Source of the DNA: Branchiostoma floridae
Lineage: Eukaryota; Chordata; Leptocardii; Amphioxiformes; Branchiostomatidae
DNA length: 64,000 bases
Direction of reading: 5' to 3'
NCBI RefSeq assembly: GCF_000003815.2
Contig: NC_049979.1
Coordinates: 15,051,459 to 15,115,458, forward strand
Shown here: positions 1-18,223 of the stretch, piece by piece
Position numbering within the stretch: the stretch's first letter is position 1
Layout of the letters: every line of letters starts with the position of its first letter
The notes under the pieces: model-generated
The model's input: only the letters and a program-made list of their open reading frames with translations
What the model was told of the DNA's origin: nothing
Database searches by the model: none
Program-made: the position numbers and the translations under genes

Positions 1-47
1 CAGGTTCTGTTGCAACAAGGGGGTCAAACTTTGAATTTTTTTTCCAG

Positions 48-3942
<3,895 letters not shown>

Positions 3943-5545
3943 ACAGGGACGACAGCGTATCTGTTCAAAAACATGACATACCTATTATGGAGCATGATCG
4001 ACTCAAGCAGATTCTGTTACAGACGTGTGAGATGACACTTCCTCAAACCTGTGGTTGATTGTCCATTGACTACTTCAGAACATCAAGTTCAGCAACGTAC
4101 CATAACCTACAAGTGAATTTGGTACACTGGACATTTGGTACGGAAAAAAAATCTATGATGTGCAACAATTGACACTTGATTCTACTTTACTGTTCTGTTT
4201 GTAGAACCCATCTGTTCTCTGGTGTATGGAATGGGTTTCGTTTACAGTTGTCGGCGGCAACATGGTTTAAATTTCCTTGTCTCCCCTAGGAATGAGACCA
4301 TTGAGGAAAAAAACCCAATGTATGTGGTTACCATCCTAGTGCTGATCAAGTGATAAAATTGCCAAGTTTTGTAGCATTACAAGCTTCTCAATTGATAAAA
4401 GATATATTCTCAAGCTCATTACAAAAACAATGTACTAGAAATTAGTAGAGACAAGGCCTCATCCATTTCATATTGCCTTTATGTAAAAAATAATTCTTTC
4501 ACTGCCATTTATTAAATCTCTTCTGTAATGAAGCAGATATAGTTACCATAACGTTATTGATTTATATTTTGTTCCAAAGTAATGATCTGTATCTTTGCTA
4601 TGGTAAGATACTATCCAGCTGCAAAATCCAGTGAATTCTGTAGTGAGTAGCTGAATTTTGTAATGATTTCTTTGTATTTCGTTCCCACACTACAAGGTAT
4701 TTGTATTACTTTATTCCTGTATCCAAGATTATGTTTTGAAAATGTTTTTGCTAGCTACTACAAAGTTTATTATTTGTGACATTTACTTGTGGAAGCAGAA
4801 AAAGGAAAAATAAAACTAGGCTGCAGTTAGATATTGATACAAGGTAAGGTAAATTGTAAAATGCACTTCTATTATGGCAGCTTTTTGTGTACTACTCAGA
4901 AGGAATTCTGAATAAGAAAGTGCCGGTATTCAAAATTATGTTATGATTTATCATATTGTGATTTAATATGTTGATGCTATTCATATGCAGTAAAGGCTTT
5001 GACATTATGGCCAATATATTTATATAGGAATTGTTACCCATCATTATGTATTTTCAGAACAGTGTAAGGTATATGTATGTTCAAAGATGGGACCACCAGT
5101 TATGCTTATCTTAGAAAGAAGTAAGCAATAACACGGTTACGCTTTTAAAACTTGTGTGGAAGAAAGAAGGACTGAAGTGATATCAAGCAAAAGTGACAAA
5201 CCCAATGCTTCTTATTAACTGTGCAATATTTGTATATGATGATTGAGAGAAGCCAGAGACAGTGTTACTGACCAATGAGTGATTTTACAATCACTTGGCA
5301 AGAACAATACATTAACCATGCCATGCTGTATATATACAGGAGCCAAAGTATGCCTTTCCAATAACATTGTATGTAAATCAACAATTATTAGAATGTCTAT
5401 TTTCATATGAATTGAGCAGTGACGTCCCTCCAATGAGGGCCTTGTATATGGCAGTGCTGCTCCAAGTTGTTCTGTACATACCATGTCACTACCGTGTACA
5501 TATATATTGCTTCAAAATACATAAAGCATCATCTCAACTCTTCTT
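3943..5545 (+). other. LYST 3'UTR and polyadenylation region
   Basis: AT-rich non-coding stretch after the LYST stop. A canonical AATAAA lies at 4809-4814, so one transcript end is expected near 4830. A weaker CATAAA-type signal near 5520 could serve a longer form. No coding potential of note is seen. Exact ends need transcript data. Confidence 0.5.
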
Positions 5546-5639
5546 ATCGTTATTCTTCCTTGTGGAATATAGCCTTTATTGCCATATTCAGCTGTCAGTT
5601 TTTGTAAGCTAATGTAGTAAGCAAGTATAGAATGGAAAT

Positions 5640-5645
5640 TTTATT
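5640..5645 (-). terminator. NDUFAF7 polyadenylation signal
   Basis: TTTATT on the plus strand reads AATAAA on the minus strand, about 195 bp past the NDUFAF7 stop. It leaves only about 100 to 800 bp between the 3' ends of the convergent LYST and NDUFAF7 transcripts, depending on which LYST signal is used. Confidence 0.5.
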
Positions 5646-5840
5646 CCAATGAACCATGGGAGAACGTTCTTTAGCATATCAACTAACTGCAACAAAGACA
5701 TAGTACTTCTGAATGATACAAAATAGGTACTCCTGGTTTGAAATTCTTCTGACTCTGAATTCTGACTCTGAAACAAATCAAGCAGTGGATGCTAAAGGTG
5801 GTTAAGAGCAGCAAGCTATGCCCCATAATGTGAGCAGTCT

Positions 5841-9818
<3,978 letters not shown>

Positions 9819-9846
9819 ATACTTTTCTTGGTTACCCGCGCTATTG

Positions 9847-9859
9847 TGACCTCTGACCT
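9847..9859 (-). promoter_or_regulatory. Perfect DR1 nuclear-receptor element upstream of NDUFAF7
   Basis: On the minus strand the bases read AGGTCAGAGGTCA, two perfect AGGTCA half-sites separated by one base. The site lies 29 to 41 bp upstream of the NDUFAF7 start codon, so in the core promoter or 5'UTR. DR1 elements are known binding sites for RXR heterodimers, HNF4 and COUP-TF. A role here is inference from sequence and position. Confidence 0.55.
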
Positions 9860-11719
9860 CATAACGCTAGCTTCACATGTGCAGACGCGGATTCAACCGA
9901 CTTTCAATACTGGCAATTGGTTTAATGTAATAGATTTATTAATTTCTTAAAAACAAGGCATGGTTTCTTCAAGAAGAAAAAAATGGCCATGGCGAAAGTA
10001 ATTACTAGTTGCAACGATACGTGCTTGTGACACTGTCTTTTAAAACATTAACGTTATCCTTGCTTTATCCGCCCATTATCCAATAGTAACTTGACTATTG
10101 GTAAACTTTGGTAAAACTGACAGATTTCACAACTGATGCATTGACTGTTTGCTGGCATGTCAAACCCCAGCAAACATTTTATTACTTTGTTTACACAAAA
10201 CGCATTGTGAACAAGTTGCATTTTGTACTTGAGAAATAGGGGTAATTGGAAAGGTGATGACCAGCTTCTTGCATCAAATGGATGGCATGTGACTACATAA
10301 TTCTTAGATAACGTAACGTATGTAAAAGGTTAGGAGCAAGAGGGAAAATATTGGCGGGCCACCCAATATAGTTCCGACTCAGCAGCAGCAGATTTCAAAA
10401 ACACATGACTTCTACACTTAACATACAAACTATCTGCAAAGTCTCTGGAGTGTGTGTGTGCAAGTCTGGAAATACAACAAAAGAGGAGCTAAGCAGCAGG
10501 GGATGCTTAACAGGACATTAATTGTTAACAATGAGACAAGCACAACTTTTTGCCCTTTAAGAGCTAAATTTTTCATTTATTTTAACACATCAAGAAAAGC
10601 CATCAAGTGTCTGGCATACAGCGAGAATTCTGTGGTCTGATTTTTTTCAGTTCGACCTCCATACATACATGTGGAAGTTTCTGGTATTTTCTAGTATATC
10701 CACCAATACCAGCCTACTTCTTAATACAGGTTGCTACCTTTAATATCCAGCTCTCAAGGCCAATTCAAATCCCTTTTCACCTCTACCTCTTAACCACTCT
10801 CAGGTCTACCAGTTACACTGTAAGCCCAACTTAATCTTAAGCCATCTTCTCATCTTCTGACTGCCTTTTACCCCAACTTTTGCACAATATCATTAAAGCA
10901 TATCATAATTGTCCTTAGGCACAAGTACAAAACTCTGATTCTACAGAATATGTGTCTACTCTTAGAGTCTAAGAGTGCATAGTGTTCATACAGCAATCCA
11001 GGACACATTCAGCACAGGGCAGGGTAACCATGTCAGGCAGACTGATGATTCTAAAAAAACTAACAATTTAAACTACAGTGATTACCTGAACAACACAACA
11101 AAATGTTAATAGTCTATATGCCACAAAATGGGCAAACAAAAATTTATTAATTCCTCCAGCTCAAACAGAAGCACCTTGAGGCAAGCATTCTGTGTATATG
11201 ATTGTACAGGCTGGACTCTATTCAGCTCCATCACACAAATGGGCTTTGGGTATTTTACAAAAAGACCTTTAATTTGTTTTTCTGTCTTTCCTTAAATCTA
11301 GATTTCTTTTGCTTTTTCTCTGGGAAAGAAATGGGTGTCTATCAAAGGTTACGAATATGTACTGCTTTATGATAATGGTTTTTGGGTCCAAATGCCAATG
11401 CTTTCCTATAAATGAAAATTTCATGCATGTCATATTTCGTGATTGTTTTCTATTTGCCTTAATGGCACAGTGTCGTACAAGTCAACTTTCTATTTCAGTC
11501 GTTTCAGGCGTCAGCAATAAGACAAGTCTCATCCCTTACACAATGTCTAGTACATATCAATCAAGGATTGCAATGACCAGCTGACAAAATTTGCATTTCG
11601 CACTTTTAATGGTTCCCTATCCGCCTTTAATACCTTCAAACCTAATTGATGATGACTTTACAGAACTTTGGGAAGAGGAGATGACTAATAGTTGTTTCAA
11701 GATATGGTGTTTTTTATCT
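9860..11719. other. Intergenic: NDUFAF7 upstream region and TMEM69 3'UTR
   Basis: No coding exon is supported. The left third is NDUFAF7 upstream sequence, with an ATTGGCGGG (inverted CCAAT plus GC-rich) motif near 10352. The right part, next to the TMEM69 stop at 11720, is probably 3'UTR. Minus-strand AATAAA-like signals occur near 11141 and 10570. Confidence 0.4.
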
Positions 11720-12903
11720 CTATTTCCTCTCTTTGAGGCTCTTAGTGGGCATGTCGCTGAGGTAGATTCCCAGCGTGATGCCGAGGGAGCCAAGCACGAT
11801 CAGCGACAGAAGCAGCCGCTCCGCACGGAACCAGTCGGGGTAGCCCTTCAGCCGATAGACGTCAGTCCACATGGTGAATGCGAAGCCCAGCATACACGCC
11901 ATCACCGAGGTACCAGGCAGGACCAGTAAGGCACCCCATGCAGCAATACTGGGCAGCACGCTGATGGACAGGTTGAGCCAATCAGGAGGTGGGCCCTCCT
12001 CGCTCAGGGTGATTCCCCATCGGATACCCCCCAAGAAAGACAGGATGGACGCTCCGCAGGCCGCGTGGGTGAACACAATCTCCGGGATGTAGCACTGCTG
12101 GAACAACATGTAGGTTGGGAGCAGCGCAAATGGGACAGCACCAGCCAAACCGAGATACAGAGCGGCATTCGGCGCATCCTTGAGGTACCCGAGAATCTGC
12201 TTTACTGACTCTGGCTCCTTTGGAACTGCCTCGGCTGCCTGGTTCATGAGTCGGCAGGGCTGGAGGGAGGCTAGTGTGGGCGCAGGTTTGGTCTTAGGCT
12301 TGGTGCTGGGAGGACAGGTGCTCAGTCCACGTGCCCACTGGGTTAGGAGGGAGGTGGGTCTGCTGGATAGCTGCAGGGGCTGACACCTGGCCAGGTGCAG
12401 CCCTCTACATGGCACCTGTCAAGGGAAAGTAGATTTCTCTTACATTATTGCTAGAAAAATGACAATGAATTACAGCTAACTTGGGCGACAAAAATGGCAT
12501 TTTAACATCCCTTTCTGGTACAATTGTCATCCTCTTGACTTGCCTCTGAGACTGATCTGTGACTACACATCAAAAACAAAATTTAAATATCAAAACAAAT
12601 CTGTTCAAAGTTAAGTCATGAGTCAGATCGTTGTTCAATATCATATTTTACATGGTAACACTCACCTGGCTGTAATTCATATGGAGGGTAGTCAAGGGAT
12701 TTTCAGAATATTGTTGCTGTATAATGTAATTGCAGCATCAAGTCCAAATTCAATGTCATGTTGCCAAAACAATTATTTGTCTGCATTCAATCAAATATTA
12801 ACTGCAGAACCAGAACACTCTCCTCTGGAGTTGAGCCTACCTGTGAGACCACCCTGGGGACTGCTCCCCTAAGGAGACTAAAACATCGCCCTAGTTGAGA
12901 CAT
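11720..12903 (-). CDS. TMEM69: TMEM69-like mitochondrial multi-pass membrane protein (DUF3429)
   Basis: Two coding exons: 12841-12903 (21 codons from ATG at 12901-12903) and 11720-12415, joined in phase 0 to give 252 residues (human TMEM69 about 247). The second exon opens with GTG, a valine codon, straight after a CAG acceptor, so the true start is in the small upstream exon. The N-terminus is basic, serine-rich and lacks acids, as expected for mitochondrial targeting. The conserved part has ALYLGLAGAVPFALLP, the family hallmark ASILSFLGGIRWG and PDWLNLSISVLPS, with about five hydrophobic helices. The family is known in animals and bacteria, but its molecular function is not established. The tail PTKSLKERK is hydrophilic. 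No damage is seen. Confidence 0.88.
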
Positions 12904-13698
12904 CCTGGTTCAATTCACCTGTCTGGATCCACTCTCTGCACCTGCACAGTGGCATATATGCATAGAAAAGGACAGAAAGCGTTAACTTCTTATTTTACAG
13001 TCAAGTTAAAGATTACTTCAACAGCTTCATAATCTATTTGCTGCAATCTAAAGTCCCTATCTTACAGACATTGCAGATTAATCTCTAGGTACCGGTAGGA
13101 TGAAGGACGGTATCCACAGATCTGTTTGGACTAAGCTATACCAATCATCAATAAAACTGTAGATAACTGTTAGCAATCATCCGAATCGGAGATCGAATAA
13201 CACGCTATTTTCCTGTACCTGGCAGTCAGCCACGTGTTGTTTTTGTTTTGGGTACTAAAGGTCAGAAAGGTTAGTGCTTTGCGAGGGAGGGGGGTGGTCT
13301 TTGGCGACATGTCACCCCCTTCAACCCTCCCACGAATATCAATATGGATAATCTCGATACATCTAGCCGTGTATGGAACCGCAAATCAGATGCATAAGCC
13401 ATAACGTTACTATTGAAGCATGACGTGTGAGAGCAAAAGTAAAGTAACGCAAAGTTCGTCAACATAATTTTTAGCGTTAATATGGAACAGAGACAAAACA
13501 CCTTTATCTGCAAGGCAACAGACCTACCTGTCTGCTCAACTAACCTAATTATTCACCAAAAATAGCGTCTACCAGACCCCTCCTCCCTGTTTCCCTAAAT
13601 GTTACCTTGACACTGATTCTCATATTTCAGCGTACGTGCACAGCATAAAGGACATGCCTATCAGAATCCTTTGTGGAAATGTAACGAATTTCTATCAC
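12904..13698. other. TMEM69 upstream region, no gene seen
   Basis: About 800 bp upstream of TMEM69. It probably holds that promoter; a CpG-containing stretch lies at 13180-13480. A copy of the TAACGTTA palindrome sits at 13402. No exon with support on either strand. Confidence 0.35.
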
Positions 13699-13705
13699 TT
13701 ATCCA

Positions 13706-14882
13706 TGCGCGGATCCAGGGGGAGGCGCGCCAGGCGCGCGCCTCCCCCTTCAGCTGGGGAAAAAAAAATTGGTACGATAAACCCAGGCTACTAGAGGTCT
13801 TCTGAGGGACGCCAAGAATATTGACAACGTTATAAAACTAATTCGCTTATTTAACAGGAGATTTTCTGGTAATTATTTAGAAAAACTTGCGGTTTGCAAT
13901 TACTAGTGGGTCCTCCGAGTCACGTAAACTTATGGTGAAGGCCCGGGGACGGAGCGCGGTGGCATCAATTTCTCCCCATGAAACTCGTGGGCCGCTGTAA
14001 GCCCAAATCGGCGCTTGAAAATATAAAAATAGCGTGGAAATTTTGTAACATCTCCAGAAAATCAGCGAAATTTAATTATTGTTAATGAACTGATGATTTC
14101 TATCGTCCGTTATCGGCTAGAGAGACTCGACCGGTCGACCCCGCCTTGGGAAAATCGGCGTCGAGCGCCGACACCCCCCTCCCCACTACAGTTCTGATCA
14201 GTCGACGCAATGATTGATCGTCCTGACGTTTTTGTTGTCATTTTCCCCGATTAACCGTCATCAATTGCCACCACAAAAGCAAAAAGAGTCCGTAATATAT
14301 GTCATTTCAAATGCGTAAGACACTTTCAAAATAGTCTCCTGTAAGCCGCTCAGATGCAGACCCCACAAGATTTCTATGCGATTTTATAGGAGCGCGAGCC
14401 GCTTCGACAAGCAAGTCACATCGGCAGCCAGGTACAAATAATTTTGCGATATTGTTTCTGTAACGTGGCGTCATTTATGAATATTAAGAAGGAGGAACTA
14501 GCCTTCGTTAGGTTTGTCCTCAGTGATAGTTGCTTAAAAAAATGTCCCTAACGTGAACTAGACTGCCACAGACATGACAAAAAATCAGTGTTAATTTGTT
14601 TCTCAAATTTGCTCAGAGATGGCTCTAAAATGCACCAGAGAGCTTCTATTTCTTAAAAATTTTCTGGGGGAGGCCCCCCAATACCCCCCCAACGAGAGNN
14701 NNNNNNNNNNNNNNNNNNNNNNNNNNNNNNNNNNNNNNNNNNNNNNNNNNNNNNNNNNNNNNNNNNNNNNNNNNNNNNNNNNNNNNNNNNNNNNNNNNGC
14801 GCAGCTTGCGCTGCGCGGCCGCGGCCTTCGGCCGCGTCATGGTGCGCGCCCCCCCCTTACCAAATTTCTGGATCCGCCAGTG
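13706..14882. mobile_element. hAT-like non-autonomous DNA element (GC-rich ends, contains a gap)
   Basis: The ends carry inverted copies of GCGGATCCAG (13709-13718, and as CTGGATCCGC at 14868-14877), set in very GC-rich borders, and the right end closes in CCAGTG. TTATCCA flanks both sides (13699-13705 and 14883-14889) as a likely target-site duplication of 7 bp, or 8 bp with one mismatch. Ends of the CAGTGGCGGATCCAG type and 8-bp duplications are typical of hAT elements. The interior is AT-rich with no long coding frame outside the gap. Class call is inference. Confidence 0.55.
14699..14798. other. Assembly gap (100 N)
   Basis: Exactly 100 N, which looks like a placeholder of unknown size rather than a measured gap. 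It lies in the GC-rich part of the hAT-like element, a plausible cause of assembly failure. ORFs running through it are artefacts. Confidence 0.95.
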
Positions 14883-15005
14883 TTATCCACATGTCATGTA
14901 TTCTCAAATTCCAAGTAGCAAGGCTACCTTCAGATTTTACATGAGCATGACCCCAACACTGGCATAAATCTTCGTTTTGGCGCGACAAAACATTACCACT
15001 GAGTC

Positions 15006-15231
15006 ATGGCGTCTGCACGTCTGCAGTCACCGTGGATTTGTTTACCGTCCTGCCCCGTACCCTACCTTTCAGTCGTATGCTTTTTCGGACGTTGAATGTC
15101 AGCTACCAAAGACGTCTGGAGGTCGTCCTTACTGCCAGCGCAGTTTCTCAAGACGCCTCGCGGAGAGGAGACGCTTACGTGTCTGGCTCGGCGGAGGAGA
15201 AGCCAAGGAGCTACGTGATCTGGTACCACTG
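15006..15231 (+). other. Possible orphan first coding exon
   Basis: A CpG-rich stretch with an open frame that includes ATG 15062 (MLFRTLNVSYQRRLEVVL) and runs in frame to SYVIWYHW, ending at a plausible donor GTAATG (15232). Another ATG in good context at 15006 closes after 29 codons. I do not recognise the peptide and find no continuing exon in the next 3 kb, so it could equally be a promoter or a chance frame. Confidence 0.18.
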
Positions 15232-15754
15232 GGTAATGGCAGCTCAGCGCTTGCGCTCTGTCTGCTTCACGGGTCAAGGTCACTGAATTACTATTACAGG
15301 GACACGAAACGTGAGCTTGAATTGTCAAGGACCTAGCTAGTTGGAGTTAAAGAACTATTAGTAAGGTTACCAGTTTCGTAGGAAATCTGGAGTAGATAAT
15401 CGAGTATAAAAATGCACCAAATGATAGCTAGGTAATCTCCAAGCAGATGTTGGGATGTAAGGGCAATTGCATGCAACCACTTTTACTGTCTTTATACTAG
15501 TAACGTTGCACACTACCATTTGCGAATTAGAAATAAGTGTTATGATTGTTCATCAAATGATCTACTCGAATCGTCAATGAGAACTTAGTTGCAAGAGACT
15601 ATTATTAAAGCTGATGAGTTTGCATCAAAGTAGACGCAACGCTGCCACTTGCAGGACACGCGGGCAGTTATGGGCCGGGTGACTGTGCATAACAGACTTT
15701 ACAGCTATTCAATCAATTTTGTTAAATGACTTCTCTCCATCTTTGGGGTTTCCG

Positions 15755-15838
15755 TAGCCTGGTATTCAGACGTATTCAAGCTCGCGAGTCTCCTCAGTCC
15801 TTTCCGCCGATGACCGTCTGCGTCCGTAAACCAGGCTA
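15755..15838. mobile_element. Short MITE-like inverted repeat with TAGCCTGGT ends
   Basis: TAGCCTGGT at 15755-15763 is mirrored by ACCAGGCTA at 15830-15838, giving an 84-bp foldback unit starting and ending in TA. No coding capacity. The class is not certain; a TA target would suit a Tc1/mariner-like source. Confidence 0.4.
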
Positions 15839-17528
15839 CAACGTCACCGCAACCTCTGTGGTTCATAGGGGGCGGGAAATTTGCAAAGCGATTGTATAGA
15901 ATTTGTCTATGCCATTGATGGCAGTTTTTCCAAATAGGATTGCATGCATTACTGCCACCGTAGAGTCGCCCCTGAAACCAATTTTCGAGTGTTTTTCACT
16001 GTTAATGAGAGAGACAGTAGTCAGTACTTGTTTAGCCAGATCTGGCGTAATGAATAGGTTGTCCATCCAGTCCATCAGATCTTGTGCATCCTACTGTATG
16101 TGCTTCCGAAAAAACAGCTTCACCCAGCTACTTTATACGACGTTTCCTAGGCTTCCAGCTGTGAAAAGTTTACACCAGCATAAAGCGAATGGCTCTCTAT
16201 AACGTAATAAAGCTATAGCTTTCATATCTTGACATCTCAAGCATAAATGACCATTAAGGAAGTGTAGGCCTTTTGAAAATAAGGACAGCCACAAAACGTT
16301 ACAATCTTCCCTCCCGACGTCTGCATTGAGATTACCATCATTGACATTTGTAAATCCCCACACGTACACAGGGCATGTGCAGACAGCAGGCGTCCTGTTT
16401 ACTCATCTGAAAATATCCCGACCTTGTGACTTCACTCAGCCATACTGAGAACAACACAGACTTGGCCCTGACAGACGTGGGTGTGGGATGTACATTTCTT
16501 GCGTGTTGTCAAGCTGCAACAACTGTTATGTCAAATTACAGATCACTGATCATTACTTGTACCCTACCGTATTGTGCGCATGGATATCATGCAATTTCAG
16601 AAATAGGCATTTTTTCGTTGAATCCATCAGTCTCTATAGTGGGTTACGGGTGAACATTCATCGTTGAAATTCATTGGACTCGTATATTGCTTCGAAGGGG
16701 CAATAGTGGGATTTTGGAACGTAATGTTAGTTCAAGTTAAGAGTGTGAAAAAATATATGCAATGATTGATGAAAAATATGAAAGATCAACAACGCCCTGA
16801 ACGTTAACAAACAGAGGTAGAATCTGAGAACTTGAAACATGATCTTCATGATATTATACATATAGACGGGATCGTCGCGATCTTTCTACACTCTTTTTAA
16901 GGAGACGATAGTTTGATTGAATTCATTGAATAAAGCCGAAAAAAGCCAAACAAATCCAAACTTAAATGACATTACTAAGATTTAAGTTGATTATCTATTG
17001 AGTCATGCAAAATAAAGGCGGTTACTTCAGGGATGTTGACAGTTAGATTTTTGACATGTGTCAAATGTTGTTATCATATGTGGTTCATTCATGACCTTAC
17101 TTCTGATATTCAGTAACAAAACAAGCTAAGAGCAATCGTGAGTAGAGCTGTGCTCCGCAGCCGATCGAGCAATGTTCATCAGGTCACCCGCCATTTGCAG
17201 CCTGCATAAAAAAAGGGACCTAGAGAGCCTGCTATGGAGGCTAGCCATTTGGCTGGAGGGCCATGTGGGTCCCATAGTTTGGCAATAACTCAAAGCAAAT
17301 CAACCTGTAATAACAAAGTAAGTACAATATTGGTGTGTTGCACCATGATATATTTATTGGTAATGCTCTACAAAGCAAACAAGTAAACAGCATAAACATA
17401 TACCTTTCTCCCTTCTGCACCATCATTAAGGCTCATATTTATACAGTTGAAAAATGTATTGAAACCCGATAGTTGTAGTACAGGCGGGTTTACCGTTTGA
17501 TAAGATTATCTGTGTGTTTGAATAATAT
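15839..17528. other. Gene-free stretch
   Basis: Only short frames on both strands (a minus frame at 15863-16075 is the longest clean one) and no exon, RNA gene or repeat that I can support. Confidence 0.4.
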
Positions 17529-17917
17529 AGACTCTGTACACTTTGTAACTCCAACCGTATAGAGAATGAAGTCCATTTTATATTAGAGTGCCCTTTATAC
17601 AATGACATGCGCAACTCTTTTATCAGTGCTCTGAATGTAGTAGATACACGATGTAAAGAGTTAACCAACGACAACCTGTTTGTACATATAATAACCACAT
17701 ACAACTTTGTACAACACAAACTCTGTGAGTTCGTATACACATGTTTTAAGACAAGGGAAGAGTCATGTAAACGTTAGATATAGTGATGGCTTAGTTGCAG
17801 ATGTATTGTTTATTCAATTGTAATACTACATGTTATAGTACTTAGTCTTTACAATTAGTATCCCATCATGGGATTTGCTGCATTTAGCCCACATGGGCAG
17901 GAACATGCAAAAAAAAG
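17529..17917 (+). mobile_element. LINE 3' fragment with C-terminal zinc-knuckle coding tail
   Basis: An open frame without ATG runs 17529-17777 and translates to a typical LINE C-terminus: RLCTLCNSNRIENEVHFILE, then CPLYNDMRNSF, and on to CKR and a stop. The spacing C-x2-C, H, C fits the CCHC-like knuckle found after the reverse transcriptase of many LINEs. A non-coding tail with AGCCCACATGGGCA (from 17886) follows and ends in a run of eight A at 17909-17916. The reverse transcriptase itself is absent, so this is a 5'-truncated insertion. The clade is undecided. Confidence 0.6.
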
Positions 17918-18223
17918 ATCATTTATTATGTAGAGAATCTAACTTCTATCCAGACAGCCACAAGTCTGTCTCTCATCTTATGAATCAGCATAAACTTGAT
18001 TATTTGAATGAATTGAATTCAATGACGACATTTATTGTTCATATATACCCATTGGGTACAGGTCGCGACAAAAGAATAGTTGACAGATACATGAAAGATA
18101 CGACGCAATAGGCATCTTGTAAGAGCGATCCACCTTGGATGTCAGCCATAAAACCAAGTTTGTGTGGCCTTATCATACATGTAGCTCAGGATTGTGTCAT
18201 TTCTCGTCCCCTGGCGGTGTCAA

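Noticed and set aside
11720-12415. TMEM69 as a single-exon gene starting at 12415
   Set aside because: That codon is GTG directly after a splice acceptor; an ATG exon at 12841-12903 joins in phase.
14619-14918. Frames spanning 14699-14798
   Set aside because: They cross 100 N of unknown true length, so the reading frame has no meaning.
15863-16075. Clean minus-strand frame of 70 codons
   Set aside because: It resembles no family I know and is isolated; too short to call.
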